The translations under genes and the position numbers were made by a program. From Endozoicomonas sp. G2_2 (GTDB lineage Bacteria; Pseudomonadota; Gammaproteobacteria; Nevskiales; Salinisphaeraceae), in contig NZ_JAGHQU010000004.1 in assembly GCF_017744135.1 (NCBI RefSeq), positions 62,001-126,000 on the forward strand: DNA of 64,000 bases. Reading direction: 5' to 3'. Under the pieces are notes generated by a model that worked only from the letters and a program-made list of their open reading frames with translations, searched no databases and had not been told where the DNA came from. Every line of letters begins with the position of its first letter. Within the stretch, counting starts at the first letter, position 1. Shown piece by piece: positions 11,582 through 20,682 of the stretch.

Positions 11582-11775
11582 CCCCGGCCGCGTTCCTCGC
11601 CCGCCTCGCAATTGAGTCGGGCCGGATTTGTCGCCAAACTACCCCCGATAAACGGATAGCGAGTCCACGCATGAGTAGTGCCAGCGTCCTAGAACGTCGT
11701 CTCGACGCGCGGCCGGCATCAGCCCGGTACTGCGGCGTCGCGCCGTGCCCGTCTGCGACGGCAGGCGTATAGCCC

Positions 11776-12339
11776 ATGGCCGAGAGAGAACAGCTTGCCG
11801 AGTGGCTTTCCGCGACCGCGCGAGGCGACGAACAGGCATTCCAGCGGCTCTATGCCGCCACGTCTTCGCAACTCTATGCGTTGTTGCTGCGTATCCTGCG
11901 TAACCCGGAGCGCGCACAGGACGCGCTTCAGGATGCTTATGTGCGCGTATGGCAGAAAGCCGACACCTACGCGCCGGAAAGGGGAGCGCCGTTGACATGG
12001 CTGTTGTCGATTGCCCGCTACCGCGCGCTGGATGTGCTCAGGCGCAAGCGCCCGGAAGTGGCCATGCCGGAGGAGCCGGACATGATGGCAACACTGCTCG
12101 AGGATGAGCAGGCCTTGTCGCCGCTTGAAGAAAACGAAAACCAGCAATCGCTCGACGCGATCAGAGTCTGCTTGAAAACGCTACAACCACAGCAGCGCGA
12201 TAGCGTGCTGCTCGCCTACTATGAAGGACTCACGCACCAGGAGCTTGCCGAGCGCCTGGATGCACCCTTGGGTACCGTCAAGAGCTGGATTCGCCGCGGA
12301 CTCATGCGTCTGCGCGAATGCCTGGCGGAGCGCGCGTGA
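11776..12339 (+). CDS. ECF sigma factor (RpoE/SigK-like)
   Basis: A 187-residue sigma70-family regulator. Region 2 spans about residues 20-90 (AFQRLYAATSSQLYALLLRI, DALQDAYVRVWQ, TWLLSIARYRALDVLRR). Region 4 spans about 130-182 (QQRDSVLLAYYEGLTHQELAERL, GTVKSWIRRGLMRLRE). There is no region 3, as expected for ECF factors. The stop shares one base with the start of the anti-sigma gene (TGATG), so the pair is coupled and the sigma factor is presumably held at the membrane until a signal arrives. Targets are unknown; a promoter for autoregulation in the 194 bases upstream could not be picked out. Confidence 0.9.
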   Translation: MAEREQLAEWLSATARGDEQAFQRLYAATSSQLYALLLRILRNPERAQDALQDAYVRVWQKADTYAPERGAPLTWLLSIARYRALDVLRRKRPEVAMPEEPDMMATLLEDEQALSPLEENENQQSLDAIRVCLKTLQPQQRDSVLLAYYEGLTHQELAERLDAPLGTVKSWIRRGLMRLRECLAERA

Positions 12340-13103
12340 TGTCCGAGTCCGAACAGGAACAACGCATTCTCCAGGCCGCCGAGTATGTGCTCGGTACGCT
12401 GGACGCGCGTGAGCGCAGCCGCTTCGAAACGCTGCTCATGCACGACGCCGAGGCACGCGCCGAACTGGCCTATTGGGAGCAGCGCCTTGGGGCGCTCGGC
12501 CTTGCGCCCGCGCCAGTGGAGCCGCCGGCAGCCGTGTGGGACGGTGTGACCCGACAACTGGGCCTGCGGGCGCCCGATCGCGACACCGCCGAGGCGGGCG
12601 TCGCGCCGCCGGGCCAGCCCGCAGCGAACGACAGCGCCGGGCCGATCTGGCGCGGTGTGGCGCTGGTGGCATCGGTAGCCGCTCTGGTCATGGCGGCGAT
12701 GCTGTTTACGGGCTCGACCGAACGCGAGGCGTCGCCGGCAGAAGCGCCGCAGCCCGCTTATGCCAGCGTCGTCTATGACGAGCCAACCGGTATGAGTTGG
12801 CTGGTCACCGCGCCGAAGAACGGCCACAAGATGAAAGTGGTCGCCATGGGCGACTACGACGTGCCGGAAGGCAAGGTACTGCGCCTGTGGTTCAAGCCCG
12901 AGAACGGCGCGCCCGTGCTCCTCGGTAAATGGCCGCATACGCATGGCGATCACGAGATGACCATGCCGGACGATGTGGCCCGATCCATGGATCAGCCCGC
13001 GCAACTCATGGTGTTCATGGAGGACGCAGGCTCGGCCAGTCAGGCGAGTGCGCCCAGCGGCAAACTCATGTGGACGTCGCCGATCGCTCGCCGAACCGGC
13101 TGA
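12339..13103 (+). CDS. Membrane-anchored anti-sigma factor (RskA/ChrR-type)
   Basis: The 254-residue protein starts MSESEQEQRILQAAEYVLG, an N-terminal anti-sigma helix domain (LDARERSRFETLLMHDAEA). A single transmembrane segment follows at about residues 108-128 (VALVASVAALVMAAMLF), then a periplasmic RskA-like C-terminal domain of about 115 residues (SWLVTAPKNGHKMKVVAMG, GKVLRLWFKPENG). No zinc-binding HxxxCxxC is visible, so it is not a ZAS-type anti-sigma. It should sequester the ECF factor encoded immediately upstream. The frame is open 7 codons further upstream; the ATG overlapping the sigma stop is preferred. Confidence 0.85.
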   Translation: MSESEQEQRILQAAEYVLGTLDARERSRFETLLMHDAEARAELAYWEQRLGALGLAPAPVEPPAAVWDGVTRQLGLRAPDRDTAEAGVAPPGQPAANDSAGPIWRGVALVASVAALVMAAMLFTGSTEREASPAEAPQPAYASVVYDEPTGMSWLVTAPKNGHKMKVVAMGDYDVPEGKVLRLWFKPENGAPVLLGKWPHTHGDHEMTMPDDVARSMDQPAQLMVFMEDAGSASQASAPSGKLMWTSPIARRTG

Positions 13104-13145
13104 ATCCGCCAGAAGCGGCGATCGCGCCGCGACTCGCGGCAGCGC

Positions 13146-13976
13146 TTACTCCGACAGATCGGCCTCGTCGTTGAGCGCCCAGTCGTAGGCGTATTGATCG
13201 ATCCGGCTGAGCATGTCGAGCCGAGCAGACAGGCCCGGGTTCGCATACTGGCGCAGGTGGCTGACTATGGATCGCGTGCTGTTGCCGAAGTCTGCCGCGT
13301 ACCAGTCGTAGAGCTTCGAGACGGTGACTTCGTCGTCGTCGATCGATACGCCTTCGCCGCTGTTCACGTAATCCCGCGCATTCGCGCGTAGCGCGGCGTA
13401 CAGGTTGTCGGCGGTGTATGCCTTGGCGCGCAGGCTCGGGCAACTGATCGAGGCACAGTTCACGCCGTAGTGCGTCAATCCGTCGTGCCAGATGGGCCGC
13501 AGGATGCGGTGCTCGATATCGTTGAGGCTCAGCTTTTCGCCTTCGACCTGCAGCAGCTTTTTCTTCCACGGGCCGGAAGTGAAGATGCCGCCGCCGATGT
13601 CGCGGATCGAGTCGACCGGATAGTTGTCGACCACCAGCGCGAGTGTCTTCGCGTTGTAGAGATTGATCCAGTACGCGCGCTGCACCGGGCGGCTGTACCG
13701 GGCGATATCGATCTGCTGCATCGCTTCCAGGTAGTCGCCCAGCGATGCGCGATCAGCGTCGCTGACCTGCGCGTAGCGCACGCCGTTGGGGCCGTGTTCG
13801 TGCGGGGCCACGTACTTCTGCAGAAACGCGTCATAGCGGCCGTGATCGATGGTCGCGGTCGATTCGGCGTCGTGCGTCTCCCAACGCGGCCAGAGCTCGG
13901 CCTTGGGCGCTGCGAGGGTCGTGGTGGCCGACACGACCAGACTGAGCGCGACCAGCGCCAGTGCGTACAAGCGCAT
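13146..13976 (-). CDS. Exported DUF547-domain protein
   Basis: A 276-residue protein with an N-terminal signal peptide (MRLYALALVALSLVVSATTTLAA). The DUF547 core covers about residues 95-215, with AYWINLYNAKTLALVVDNYP, GPWKKKLLQVEG, LSLNDIEHRILRP and HYGVNCASISCPSLR. The Cys pair and the conserved histidines suggest a papain-like or metal-linked fold, but no activity is established for the family. It should be periplasmic. It stands alone on the minus strand, facing the anti-sigma gene and 27 bases downstream of the hydrolase gene. Confidence 0.8.
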   Translation of the reverse strand: MRLYALALVALSLVVSATTTLAAPKAELWPRWETHDAESTATIDHGRYDAFLQKYVAPHEHGPNGVRYAQVSDADRASLGDYLEAMQQIDIARYSRPVQRAYWINLYNAKTLALVVDNYPVDSIRDIGGGIFTSGPWKKKLLQVEGEKLSLNDIEHRILRPIWHDGLTHYGVNCASISCPSLRAKAYTADNLYAALRANARDYVNSGEGVSIDDDEVTVSKLYDWYAADFGNSTRSIVSHLRQYANPGLSARLDMLSRIDQYAYDWALNDEADLSE

Positions 13977-14003
13977 ACGGACTCCTTGAAAATACGGCGT
14001 CGA

Positions 14004-14954
14004 TCAGCCTGCGGCGAGCTGTTGGCCAAGCCGGGCGTCGATCCAGTTTCGGATATCGTCGGTTACCGTATCGGCCGCGCTGTCGTGCAGCAACTCGTGC
14101 CGACGGCCTTCGTAAACGCGCAGTTGCAGGTCGCGCTGACCGTCGCCTTCCAGTGCGCGGGCCAGGCGTTCCGGGCCGCGGCCGAACTGGCCCATCGGGT
14201 CGTCGCCGCCGGCGATCACCAGCAGTGGCAGATCGACCGGAATGCGACGACGCGCATGGGCACCCTGGCTGCGGGTGATGCCGCGAAGCACCGTATGCCA
14301 GGCGCCGGCCCGCAGCGCGAAGCCGCAGTCCGGATCGGATTCATAGGCCGTCACGGCCGCGGCATCGCTCGACAGCCAGCCGTTGGGCCGGTCGTCGCCG
14401 AGACGGCGCTTGAGGCGTCGGTCGTAGGCCCCGACACTCAGGCGTTGGAGCAGATCGCTGGCGCCTGTCGTATCCATGCGTGCGATTTCGATACGGGCGA
14501 GCAGCGCCGCGAGCCGCGTTTGCAGCCGCCCGGGTTTGTCGACGCCGCTGAGAATCGCTCCCGCGTACTCGTGGCCATGCTGCTGGAGTACGCTCATCGC
14601 CAGGAAAGATCCCAGGCTGTGGCCGAACAGGAATACCGGCGCGCCACCGCTGTTCTCGCGCGCCCGCCGGCGGATGCGCTGAACATCGTCCACCAGCGTG
14701 TCCCAGGTGGTCCGGTCGCCGAGAAACCCGTGGTCGACGGAACGCGTCGTCGCGCCGTGCCCGCGCAGATCGAAACCGTGGACATCGATGCCGCGCCGGG
14801 CCAGTTTCTGGGCGAAGCGCGCGTAGCGTCGTGCATGCTCGGCCATGCCGTGGACGATGACTAGTGACGCCCGGGCACGAACGCTCGCGGGCCAGCGATA
14901 CGCCACCAGCCGGGTGCCGCCCTCGGCACTGACCTGCTGCGATTCGTATGTCAC
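14004..14954 (-). CDS. Alpha/beta hydrolase, monoacylglycerol-lipase-like
   Basis: A 316-residue serine hydrolase of the hydrolase_4 family. The oxyanion segment is [30 protein letters not shown] is the strand 4 turn, and [15 protein letters not shown] contains the nucleophile elbow [18 protein letters not shown] and [11 protein letters not shown] supply the Asp and His. The likely reaction is cleavage of monoacylglycerols or lysophospholipids. A GTG at 14952-14954 with GAAGG seven bases upstream is the best start; the frame is open much further but then runs into glpK on the other strand. It is divergent from glpK, which fits a glycerolipid theme. Confidence 0.8.
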   Translation of the reverse strand: MTYESQQVSAEGGTRLVAYRWPASVRARASLVIVHGMAEHARRYARFAQKLARRGIDVHGFDLRGHGATTRSVDHGFLGDRTTWDTLVDDVQRIRRRARENSGGAPVFLFGHSLGSFLAMSVLQQHGHEYAGAILSGVDKPGRLQTRLAALLARIEIARMDTTGASDLLQRLSVGAYDRRLKRRLGDDRPNGWLSSDAAAVTAYESDPDCGFALRAGAWHTVLRGITRSQGAHARRRIPVDLPLLVIAGGDDPMGQFGRGPERLARALEGDGQRDLQLRVYEGRRHELLHDSAADTVTDDIRNWIDARLGQQLAAG

Positions 14955-15017
14955 CGGTTGACCTTCAAGGCAGACACCACGGAAGCTGCATCCTTCCACA
15001 AAACGAGTGAGCCGCCA

Positions 15018-16505
15018 ATGCGCCCGAATCATCTGCTCGCCATCGACCAGGGCACGACCAGTAGCCGTGCGATTGTTTTCGATGCGCAAGGGCACATCCG
15101 TGGTCGCGCCCAGCGAGAGTTCAAACAGTATTTCCCGGACGAAGCCTGGGTCGAACACGACGCGCAGCAGATTCTGTCCGATGTGCTGACCGTCTCGCGC
15201 GAGGCGATCAGCGACGCGGGCCTGGCACCGAGCGACATCGCAGCTTGTGGCATCACCAATCAACGCGAGACCACGGTGGTCTGGGATCGCGAAACGGGCG
15301 AGCCCATTCACCGCGCGATCGTCTGGCAGGATCGGCGAACCGCCGAGCGGTGCCGCCAACTCGCAGACGAAAAGACCGAAGCGTGGCTGCAGGAAAAGAC
15401 CGGGCTGTTGTTCGACCCGTACTTCTCGGCGACCAAGATCGCCTGGCTGCTGGACCACGTCGACGGCGCGCGCGACAGGGCGCAGGCCGGTGAACTGGCT
15501 TTCGGCACGATCGACAGCTGGTTGCTATGGCATCTGACCGGTGGCGCGGTTCATGCCACGGACGCCACTAATGCGTCGCGAACTCTGCTGTTCAACATCC
15601 GAGAGCAGGCCTGGGATGACGAGCTTCTGGCGTTCTTCGACATCCCGCGCGCACTGCTGCCCGAGGTGCGCGATACGGCGAGCGATTTCGGTCACAGCAC
15701 CGTTGACGCGCTGGGCGCGGAAATCCCGATCGCGGCGCTGGTCGGTGACCAGCAGGGCGCACTGGTGGGCCAGGCGTGTTTCGAGCCCGGCATGTGCAAG
15801 TCAACGTACGGCACGGGCTGTTTTCTAATGCTCAACGTGGGCGAGGAGGCCGTGGTATCGCGGCACCGCCTGCTTACCACGGTCGCCTATCGCATCGACG
15901 GCCGAACCACGTATGCATTGGAGGGCTCGATATTCGTCGCTGGCGCGGCCATTCAATGGCTGCGCGACGCCCTGCACATGTTCGAGAAGGTCGAGCAGAC
16001 TCAGGCGCTGGCGTCGTCGGTCGAGCATACGGGCGGCGTTTATCTCGTGCCGGCGTTCACGGGCCTGGGCGCCCCCTACTGGGACCCGGAAGCGCGGGGC
16101 GCGATTCTGGGCCTCACGCGCGACACCGGTATCGAGCAGATCGTACGCGCCGCACTCGAATCTACCTGCTACCAGACCCGCGATCTGGTCAATGCCATCG
16201 GCGACGATGCATCGCCGCCACGGGAGCTGCGTGTCGACGGCGGCATGGTCGCAAACGACCTCGTCTGCAGCTGTCTCGCCGATATTCTGCAGACCCCGGT
16301 CGAACGGCCCGAGGTCATAGAAACCACCGCGCTAGGCGCCGCCTATCTGGCGGGCTTGCAGGTCGGCCTGTACGATTCGCTCGACGCGATCGGCGATCTC
16401 TGGCGTTCGGAACGGCATTTCGAGGTCAAGAAATCGGCAGGCGAAGTGGATGCGCTCTATGAGGGTTGGCGCGAGGCGGTAGAGCGGGTGCGGTGCGGCG
16501 AATAG
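15018..16505 (+). CDS. glpK: Glycerol kinase
   Basis: GlpK phosphorylates glycerol to sn-glycerol 3-phosphate. The 495-residue protein has the FGGY fold. [20 protein letters not shown] is the N-terminal phosphate-binding loop. [45 protein letters not shown] and [20 protein letters not shown] follow in order. Length and motifs match E. coli GlpK closely. The ATG at 15018 ([12 protein letters not shown]) is chosen over an upstream in-frame ATG. No glpF or glpD lies nearby. Confidence 0.96.
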   Translation: MRPNHLLAIDQGTTSSRAIVFDAQGHIRGRAQREFKQYFPDEAWVEHDAQQILSDVLTVSREAISDAGLAPSDIAACGITNQRETTVVWDRETGEPIHRAIVWQDRRTAERCRQLADEKTEAWLQEKTGLLFDPYFSATKIAWLLDHVDGARDRAQAGELAFGTIDSWLLWHLTGGAVHATDATNASRTLLFNIREQAWDDELLAFFDIPRALLPEVRDTASDFGHSTVDALGAEIPIAALVGDQQGALVGQACFEPGMCKSTYGTGCFLMLNVGEEAVVSRHRLLTTVAYRIDGRTTYALEGSIFVAGAAIQWLRDALHMFEKVEQTQALASSVEHTGGVYLVPAFTGLGAPYWDPEARGAILGLTRDTGIEQIVRAALESTCYQTRDLVNAIGDDASPPRELRVDGGMVANDLVCSCLADILQTPVERPEVIETTALGAAYLAGLQVGLYDSLDAIGDLWRSERHFEVKKSAGEVDALYEGWREAVERVRCGE

Positions 16506-16721
16506 CCTCGCTTTAACCTGTCTCGCTTAGTAGGCTATGTGGGGTGTGTTCTTCTCGCCAAGAACCGTCGCTGCCGGTAATTGCAGTCCATAGGCGAGCG
16601 AAAGGGGAAGAGCGGCGGAAGTACCAGCTGCGGCACCTCCCAAATCCAATAGCTGTACGCGGCCGCAGCCAACGCAGTGCTCTTGTTAAACTGTCGTCCG
16701 GAATTCGTTCAGTAATAAACC

Positions 16722-17624
16722 ATGGCCGAAAAACCCACGCCGTTGAAACCGAATCGCACAATAAGTCAACGGCTTCGTCACCGGCGCCGCGACTGGACGT
16801 GGCGCCGGCGTTTGAAGGATGAGGCCCGGTTACCCGATGCACCGGGGCGTGAGGACAAGGATTTTCCAGGTTTGGCCGTCTATGCGATCGCGATCCTGCC
16901 CAAGTACCACGACTGGTGTCTGAGTATGATCGACTCGCTGCGCAAGCGCGGCAATTATCACGGCCCGGTCTATGTCGTTACTGAAAACCCGAAGCCGTTC
17001 GAGGGTCTCGACAATGTCCAGACGATTGTGGTGCCATACACGCGCTACAGGCTGGTCACCAAGAGCTGCAAGCAGCTGATACTTGATTGGGTCGGCGAAA
17101 AGACGCTGCTTTATATCGATGCGGACATCATCATCGGTAAACCGCTGTTCGAGTGGTACCAGCGAGCGCGTCCGAAGCTCGCGCTGAAGCCACTGGTCCT
17201 CTACACGGGGAACATGCCGGTGGCTGGTGCCTATCATGCCGGTCTTATGCTGATGGATCGCGCGCGGGTGCGTCCATTCTTCGACCGCTGGCTGCGTCTG
17301 ATCCGAACCGGCCGCTATCAGCTGGACCAATGGTCCATGCACTCCATTATCACGGAGGACGACGTGGCACGGTTCGAGGACGAGGAACTGATCTATCTGC
17401 ATCAGATCCTCGGACCCGATCGCGCGAATTTCGATCCGAGCGAACACCGTGCAATGACGCCGCCGGGAACGTTCATCCACGTCACCAATGGCCTGATGCG
17501 GCGCTATTCGGCGGACGAGATCAAAGCCTATCTTTCTCATGTCGCGGGTCTGGAACGTATTCCGGAGAGCTTTGGTCGAGAACCGTCCCAGCCTGGCACT
17601 ACGGCTCAGGCGAAAGAGCAATGA
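16722..17624 (+). CDS. Putative GT-A-fold glycosyltransferase, first of a tandem pair
   Basis: A 300-residue protein with a basic N-terminus (ISQRLRHRRRDWTWRRRLK). A nucleotide-sugar transferase-like core follows: YAIAILPKYHDWCLSMIDSL, GPVYVVTENP, then LLYIDADIIIGKPLFEWY, whose DAD is the likely metal-binding DxD of a GT-A enzyme, and FIHVTNGLMRRYSADEI near the end. It has no membrane segment. The next gene is a clear paralogue with the same layout, and the two overlap by ATGA. It opens a glycan island of three glycosyltransferases. The exact CAZy family (GT8-like is possible) and the sugar are not known. Confidence 0.65.
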   Translation: MAEKPTPLKPNRTISQRLRHRRRDWTWRRRLKDEARLPDAPGREDKDFPGLAVYAIAILPKYHDWCLSMIDSLRKRGNYHGPVYVVTENPKPFEGLDNVQTIVVPYTRYRLVTKSCKQLILDWVGEKTLLYIDADIIIGKPLFEWYQRARPKLALKPLVLYTGNMPVAGAYHAGLMLMDRARVRPFFDRWLRLIRTGRYQLDQWSMHSIITEDDVARFEDEELIYLHQILGPDRANFDPSEHRAMTPPGTFIHVTNGLMRRYSADEIKAYLSHVAGLERIPESFGREPSQPGTTAQAKEQ

Positions 17625-18448
17625 GCGCAGCAACTGAGAACCCGGGCGACGAGCGCCCGCTGTCCCGGCGCCTGCGGCACCGCCGCCGCGATCTGCTGTG
17701 GCGCTCGCGGCTGCGGTGGGGGCGGGGCTATGGGAAGCGCGCGGCGCAGGTACGTCCCGATCCTGCCTGCCCGGAGCTTGCGATCGGTGCAGTGGCCATG
17801 GGCCACAAATATGCGGACTGGTGCTTGAGCATGATCGCTTCGCTGCGCGGTAGAGGCGAATACAGCGGTCCTGTCTACGTGATCACCGATCTGCCCGAGT
17901 TGTTCGAGGCACTTGATAACGTCGTCATCGTCGCGGTGCCGCCCACCCGACACCGTCTGATTGCCAAGAGCTGCAAGCAGGTATTGATGGAGTATGTGGA
18001 TGAGCCGGTCTATCTCTATCTGGATTCGGATCTGGTAATCACCTCGTCGATCCATGCCTGGTACCGACGCATGAAGCCCGAACTCGAGCGTGCGCCGGTG
18101 CTCTGCTATTCGGACGTCAAGCCGTGCCCAGGGGCTTTCCATGGCGGGGTCGTGCTCGTGAACATGGAAAAAGGCATGCCGATCATCAGGCGTTGGTACG
18201 GCATGGTTCGTACCGGGCGCTGGGGGTCCGACCAGGCGTGTCTATATGCGGTCGCCGGTGACGATGGGCCTGCACACCTGCCGCAGGAAGGTTTCATGTT
18301 TCTGCGCCATATCGTGGACAACGACCAGCAGGTGGCGTGCATCGTACATATCACCAACGGCATCATCCGAGAATATGCACGCCCGCAGCTGGAGCACTAT
18401 ATGGCGAACCAGCTCGGCGTTACCCGCATGCCATCCTCCTTCGATTAG
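17621..18448 (+). CDS. Putative GT-A-fold glycosyltransferase, second of a tandem pair
   Basis: A 275-residue paralogue of the preceding gene. The shared basic N-terminus reads LSRRLRHRRRDLLWRSRLRWG, then AVAMGHKYADWCLSMIASLRG, GPVYVITDLPELFEAL, the DxD-like VYLYLDSDLVITSSIHAWY, and CIVHITNGIIREYARPQLEHY. The matching CLSMI-SLR, SCKQ and HITNGI segments show descent from a common ancestor by tandem duplication. The ATG overlapping the upstream TGA is taken as the start; the frame is open much further upstream inside the first paralogue. The sugar specificity is unknown. Confidence 0.65.
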   Translation: MSAATENPGDERPLSRRLRHRRRDLLWRSRLRWGRGYGKRAAQVRPDPACPELAIGAVAMGHKYADWCLSMIASLRGRGEYSGPVYVITDLPELFEALDNVVIVAVPPTRHRLIAKSCKQVLMEYVDEPVYLYLDSDLVITSSIHAWYRRMKPELERAPVLCYSDVKPCPGAFHGGVVLVNMEKGMPIIRRWYGMVRTGRWGSDQACLYAVAGDDGPAHLPQEGFMFLRHIVDNDQQVACIVHITNGIIREYARPQLEHYMANQLGVTRMPSSFD

Positions 18449-18491
18449 CCCGCTTTTCGATACCGCAACGACGAGATAAGGCCAACGCGCC

Positions 18492-19712
18492 ATGCGGATA
18501 CTGCACTATGTAAGTCTCGGCACGGTGGGCGGTGTGGAGCACCAGTTCGCCCAATTCATCCACTACACGCGTCGCCACTACGATGTCGAGCATGCGGTCA
18601 TCGCATGCAGTAGGCGGGTCCATCCCCATCTGGTGGAGGACATCACGGGCGATGCGGTATCGGTGGCATTCGAAAAGCGTACCGCCCGGTTCAAAATACC
18701 CAGCTGGCTACCCGCAGCCCGGGTCGCCCACCAACGCCGTATCGCCCGGGCAGCGCGACCGGACGTTGCCTTGCTCTGGAACCGCATGGGCGAAAACTGG
18801 CGCGCCGTGCGAGCGGTGGGCGGTGGGCGCTGTATCTACTGGGATCGCGGCTCATCTTGGCTTCCCGGCGAGGAGGCTGAAAAGCGACGCCTGCTCTCGG
18901 AAGTCAGGTGTGCGTTATCGAATTCGCACGCCTCGCGGCGCATGCTCCAGCTTCGATGGAATTTTCAGGGAGACATCGCCCTGTGCCTCAATGCCTTGCG
19001 CCCGAACATCGTCCCCGCCGCGTCGATGGCGCGGGTGTTTCCGTCGGATGAACCAATCCGGATCGGTGTGGCAGCAAGACTGGAATCGATAAAGGGCGTG
19101 GTGCTAGCGGTACATGCGATCGCCGCACTCCAACGCCGAGGTCTGGACGCCGAGCTTCACGTTGCCGGGACCGGCAACGACCAGTCGGTCATCGAGCAAC
19201 TGATCGACAGGCTGGGCGTTCAGGATCACGTCGTTCTGCACGGACTGGTACGGGATATGAGCGCCTTCTATGCTTCGGTCCACTGTCTTCTGCATCTGGC
19301 GCTGCGGGAGCCTTTCGGCGCAGTCAATGTCGAGGCGATGGTTCACGGCTGCCCGGTGATCACGAGCAACGTCGACGGTTTGCCCGAAGTCGTCACGCAC
19401 GGCAGCTCCGGTATCGTTCTTCAGCCCACGCTGGATCTTTCCGTCTATCGGAACCTTGGTGGCAAGACCGACAAGCTGCCCGATTATGTCTACGATCCGG
19501 CGAGCGACAACATTCGCGAGCCGCATATCGTCGATCCCGAGAAAGCCGCGGTCGAGATCGAACGGCTATTCGACGATCCAGTACGCTACGAGCGCATGAG
19601 TCGCCAGGCCGTTGAAGAAGCCCGGAGTCGCTTTGATTATTCGCGTCACGCGGACGCGGTCATGGATGCCGTAACCCGCTTCAACCGGGAAGGACGGGTA
19701 AGCTCCGGCTAA
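18492..19712 (+). CDS. Glycosyltransferase family 4 protein
   Basis: A 406-residue GT-B enzyme. The N-terminal domain starts MRILHYVSLGTVGGVEHQFA, the glycine loop of GT4 acceptor domains. The C-terminal donor domain has IRIGVAARLESIKGVVLAVH, LHVAGTGNDQSVIEQLIDRLG, HLALREPFGAVNVEAMVHG (the EX7E motif) and GLPEVVTHGSSGIVL. It should transfer a nucleotide-activated sugar with retention, at the cytoplasmic membrane face. It follows the two paralogous transferases by 43 bases and probably belongs to the same transcript. Confidence 0.88.
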   Translation: MRILHYVSLGTVGGVEHQFAQFIHYTRRHYDVEHAVIACSRRVHPHLVEDITGDAVSVAFEKRTARFKIPSWLPAARVAHQRRIARAARPDVALLWNRMGENWRAVRAVGGGRCIYWDRGSSWLPGEEAEKRRLLSEVRCALSNSHASRRMLQLRWNFQGDIALCLNALRPNIVPAASMARVFPSDEPIRIGVAARLESIKGVVLAVHAIAALQRRGLDAELHVAGTGNDQSVIEQLIDRLGVQDHVVLHGLVRDMSAFYASVHCLLHLALREPFGAVNVEAMVHGCPVITSNVDGLPEVVTHGSSGIVLQPTLDLSVYRNLGGKTDKLPDYVYDPASDNIREPHIVDPEKAAVEIERLFDDPVRYERMSRQAVEEARSRFDYSRHADAVMDAVTRFNREGRVSSG

Positions 19713-19728
19713 AAAGCCCGGTCGGCTT
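19712..19728. terminator. Small hairpin between convergent genes
   Basis: AAGCC and GGCTT (19714-19718 and 19724-19728) pair around a five-base loop in the 19-base gap between the GT4 gene and the FkbM gene. A run of A precedes the stem, so it may serve mainly the minus strand gene. The stem is short. Confidence 0.3.
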
Positions 19729-19731
19729 GTA

Positions 19732-20679
19732 TCAGCGTCGCAAGGCGAGTTTCCCGACCTGCTTGTCCGGTACGCAGTAGATCATGTTGTACTTGCGTCG
19801 GTACGGCGCAACGAGAGGCGTGAGCTCGGTCAGCCTGTGCTTTGGTGCAGCGGTCTTGAGCCGGCCGTCGTTGCTGAGAGCGGCGGGGGCGAGAAAAGTG
19901 TAGCCGGGAAGCAGGTCATGCAGCGTTTCGAAGCCGCCTTTGGCCTCCATGGTCTCGCCGAGCCATTCCATGAAGATAACCGGCTCATCCCGGGCAATCG
20001 TTCTGCTCAGCCCGCGGATGACTTCGAACTCGTGCCCCTCGACATCGATCTTGATCGCGGCGATACGCTGTTCCAGATTCTCGACGAATTCGTCGCCGGT
20101 CAGGGTTTCAAGCTTCAGCGGCTCGATCCCTTCTCGTCTGGTTTCAAAGCCCGACGCGCCGGAATTACCTTGGGTATTGGGAAAGAAGGCCCGCGTTCCT
20201 GAAGTCGAAGACAGGCCGATATTGAACGCTTCTATGCGCAGCTTCGGGTTGGCTTCGACATTACGCTGCAACCTGGCGAATACCGGAGGATTGGGCTCGA
20301 AAGCCAGCGTCTTCGCGAAGTAGGGTGCGAGCGTCAGCGCGTAGTTGCCCAGATTCGCCCCGATATCCAGAAAGCAGCCCTGCGCATCGGTGAAGTGCCG
20401 TCTGACCAGCGCGATGAATGGCTGTTCGGTGAAGCCATGCTTGACCATCTGGCGACCGACCCGGTCACGAAGGTCGACATGAACCAGACGCCCTTCGTGC
20501 CGGTAGGCGATCTCGCCGTGTTTCGCGAGGCTGCGGTCGAGCCCCTCACCGTCGACGCGCTTGAGTACGATCCGGCGCATACCCGGGGGCAGGCGACGCA
20601 GAAAACGCATGAAGAGTAGAGTCATTGGCAGGCACAGGCGCATATGGCGTCGAAATCGTAGCATCGCACCGAACGGCAC
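19732..20679 (-). CDS. FkbM-family methyltransferase
   Basis: A 315-residue SAM methyltransferase of the FkbM family. GCFLDIGANLGNYALTLAPY is motif I, LAFEPNPPVFARLQRNVEAN motif II, and IAAIKIDVEGHEFEVIRGL the FkbM hallmark IKIDVEGHE. Family members methylate sugar hydroxyls in polyketides and surface glycans. The GTG at 20677-20679, 3 bases after the stop of the asparagine-synthetase-like gene, is used, but ATGs at 20664, 20643 and 20625 are in frame and none has a clear ribosome site. It is probably co-translated with the upstream gene. Confidence 0.83.
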   Translation of the reverse strand: MPFGAMLRFRRHMRLCLPMTLLFMRFLRRLPPGMRRIVLKRVDGEGLDRSLAKHGEIAYRHEGRLVHVDLRDRVGRQMVKHGFTEQPFIALVRRHFTDAQGCFLDIGANLGNYALTLAPYFAKTLAFEPNPPVFARLQRNVEANPKLRIEAFNIGLSSTSGTRAFFPNTQGNSGASGFETRREGIEPLKLETLTGDEFVENLEQRIAAIKIDVEGHEFEVIRGLSRTIARDEPVIFMEWLGETMEAKGGFETLHDLLPGYTFLAPAALSNDGRLKTAAPKHRLTELTPLVAPYRRKYNMIYCVPDKQVGKLALRR

Positions 20680-20682
20680 GCG

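Noticed and set aside
16506-16721. Possible small gene or RNA upstream of the first tandem glycosyltransferase
   Set aside because: Frames there lack start context or conserved features, and I found no convincing stem or promoter.
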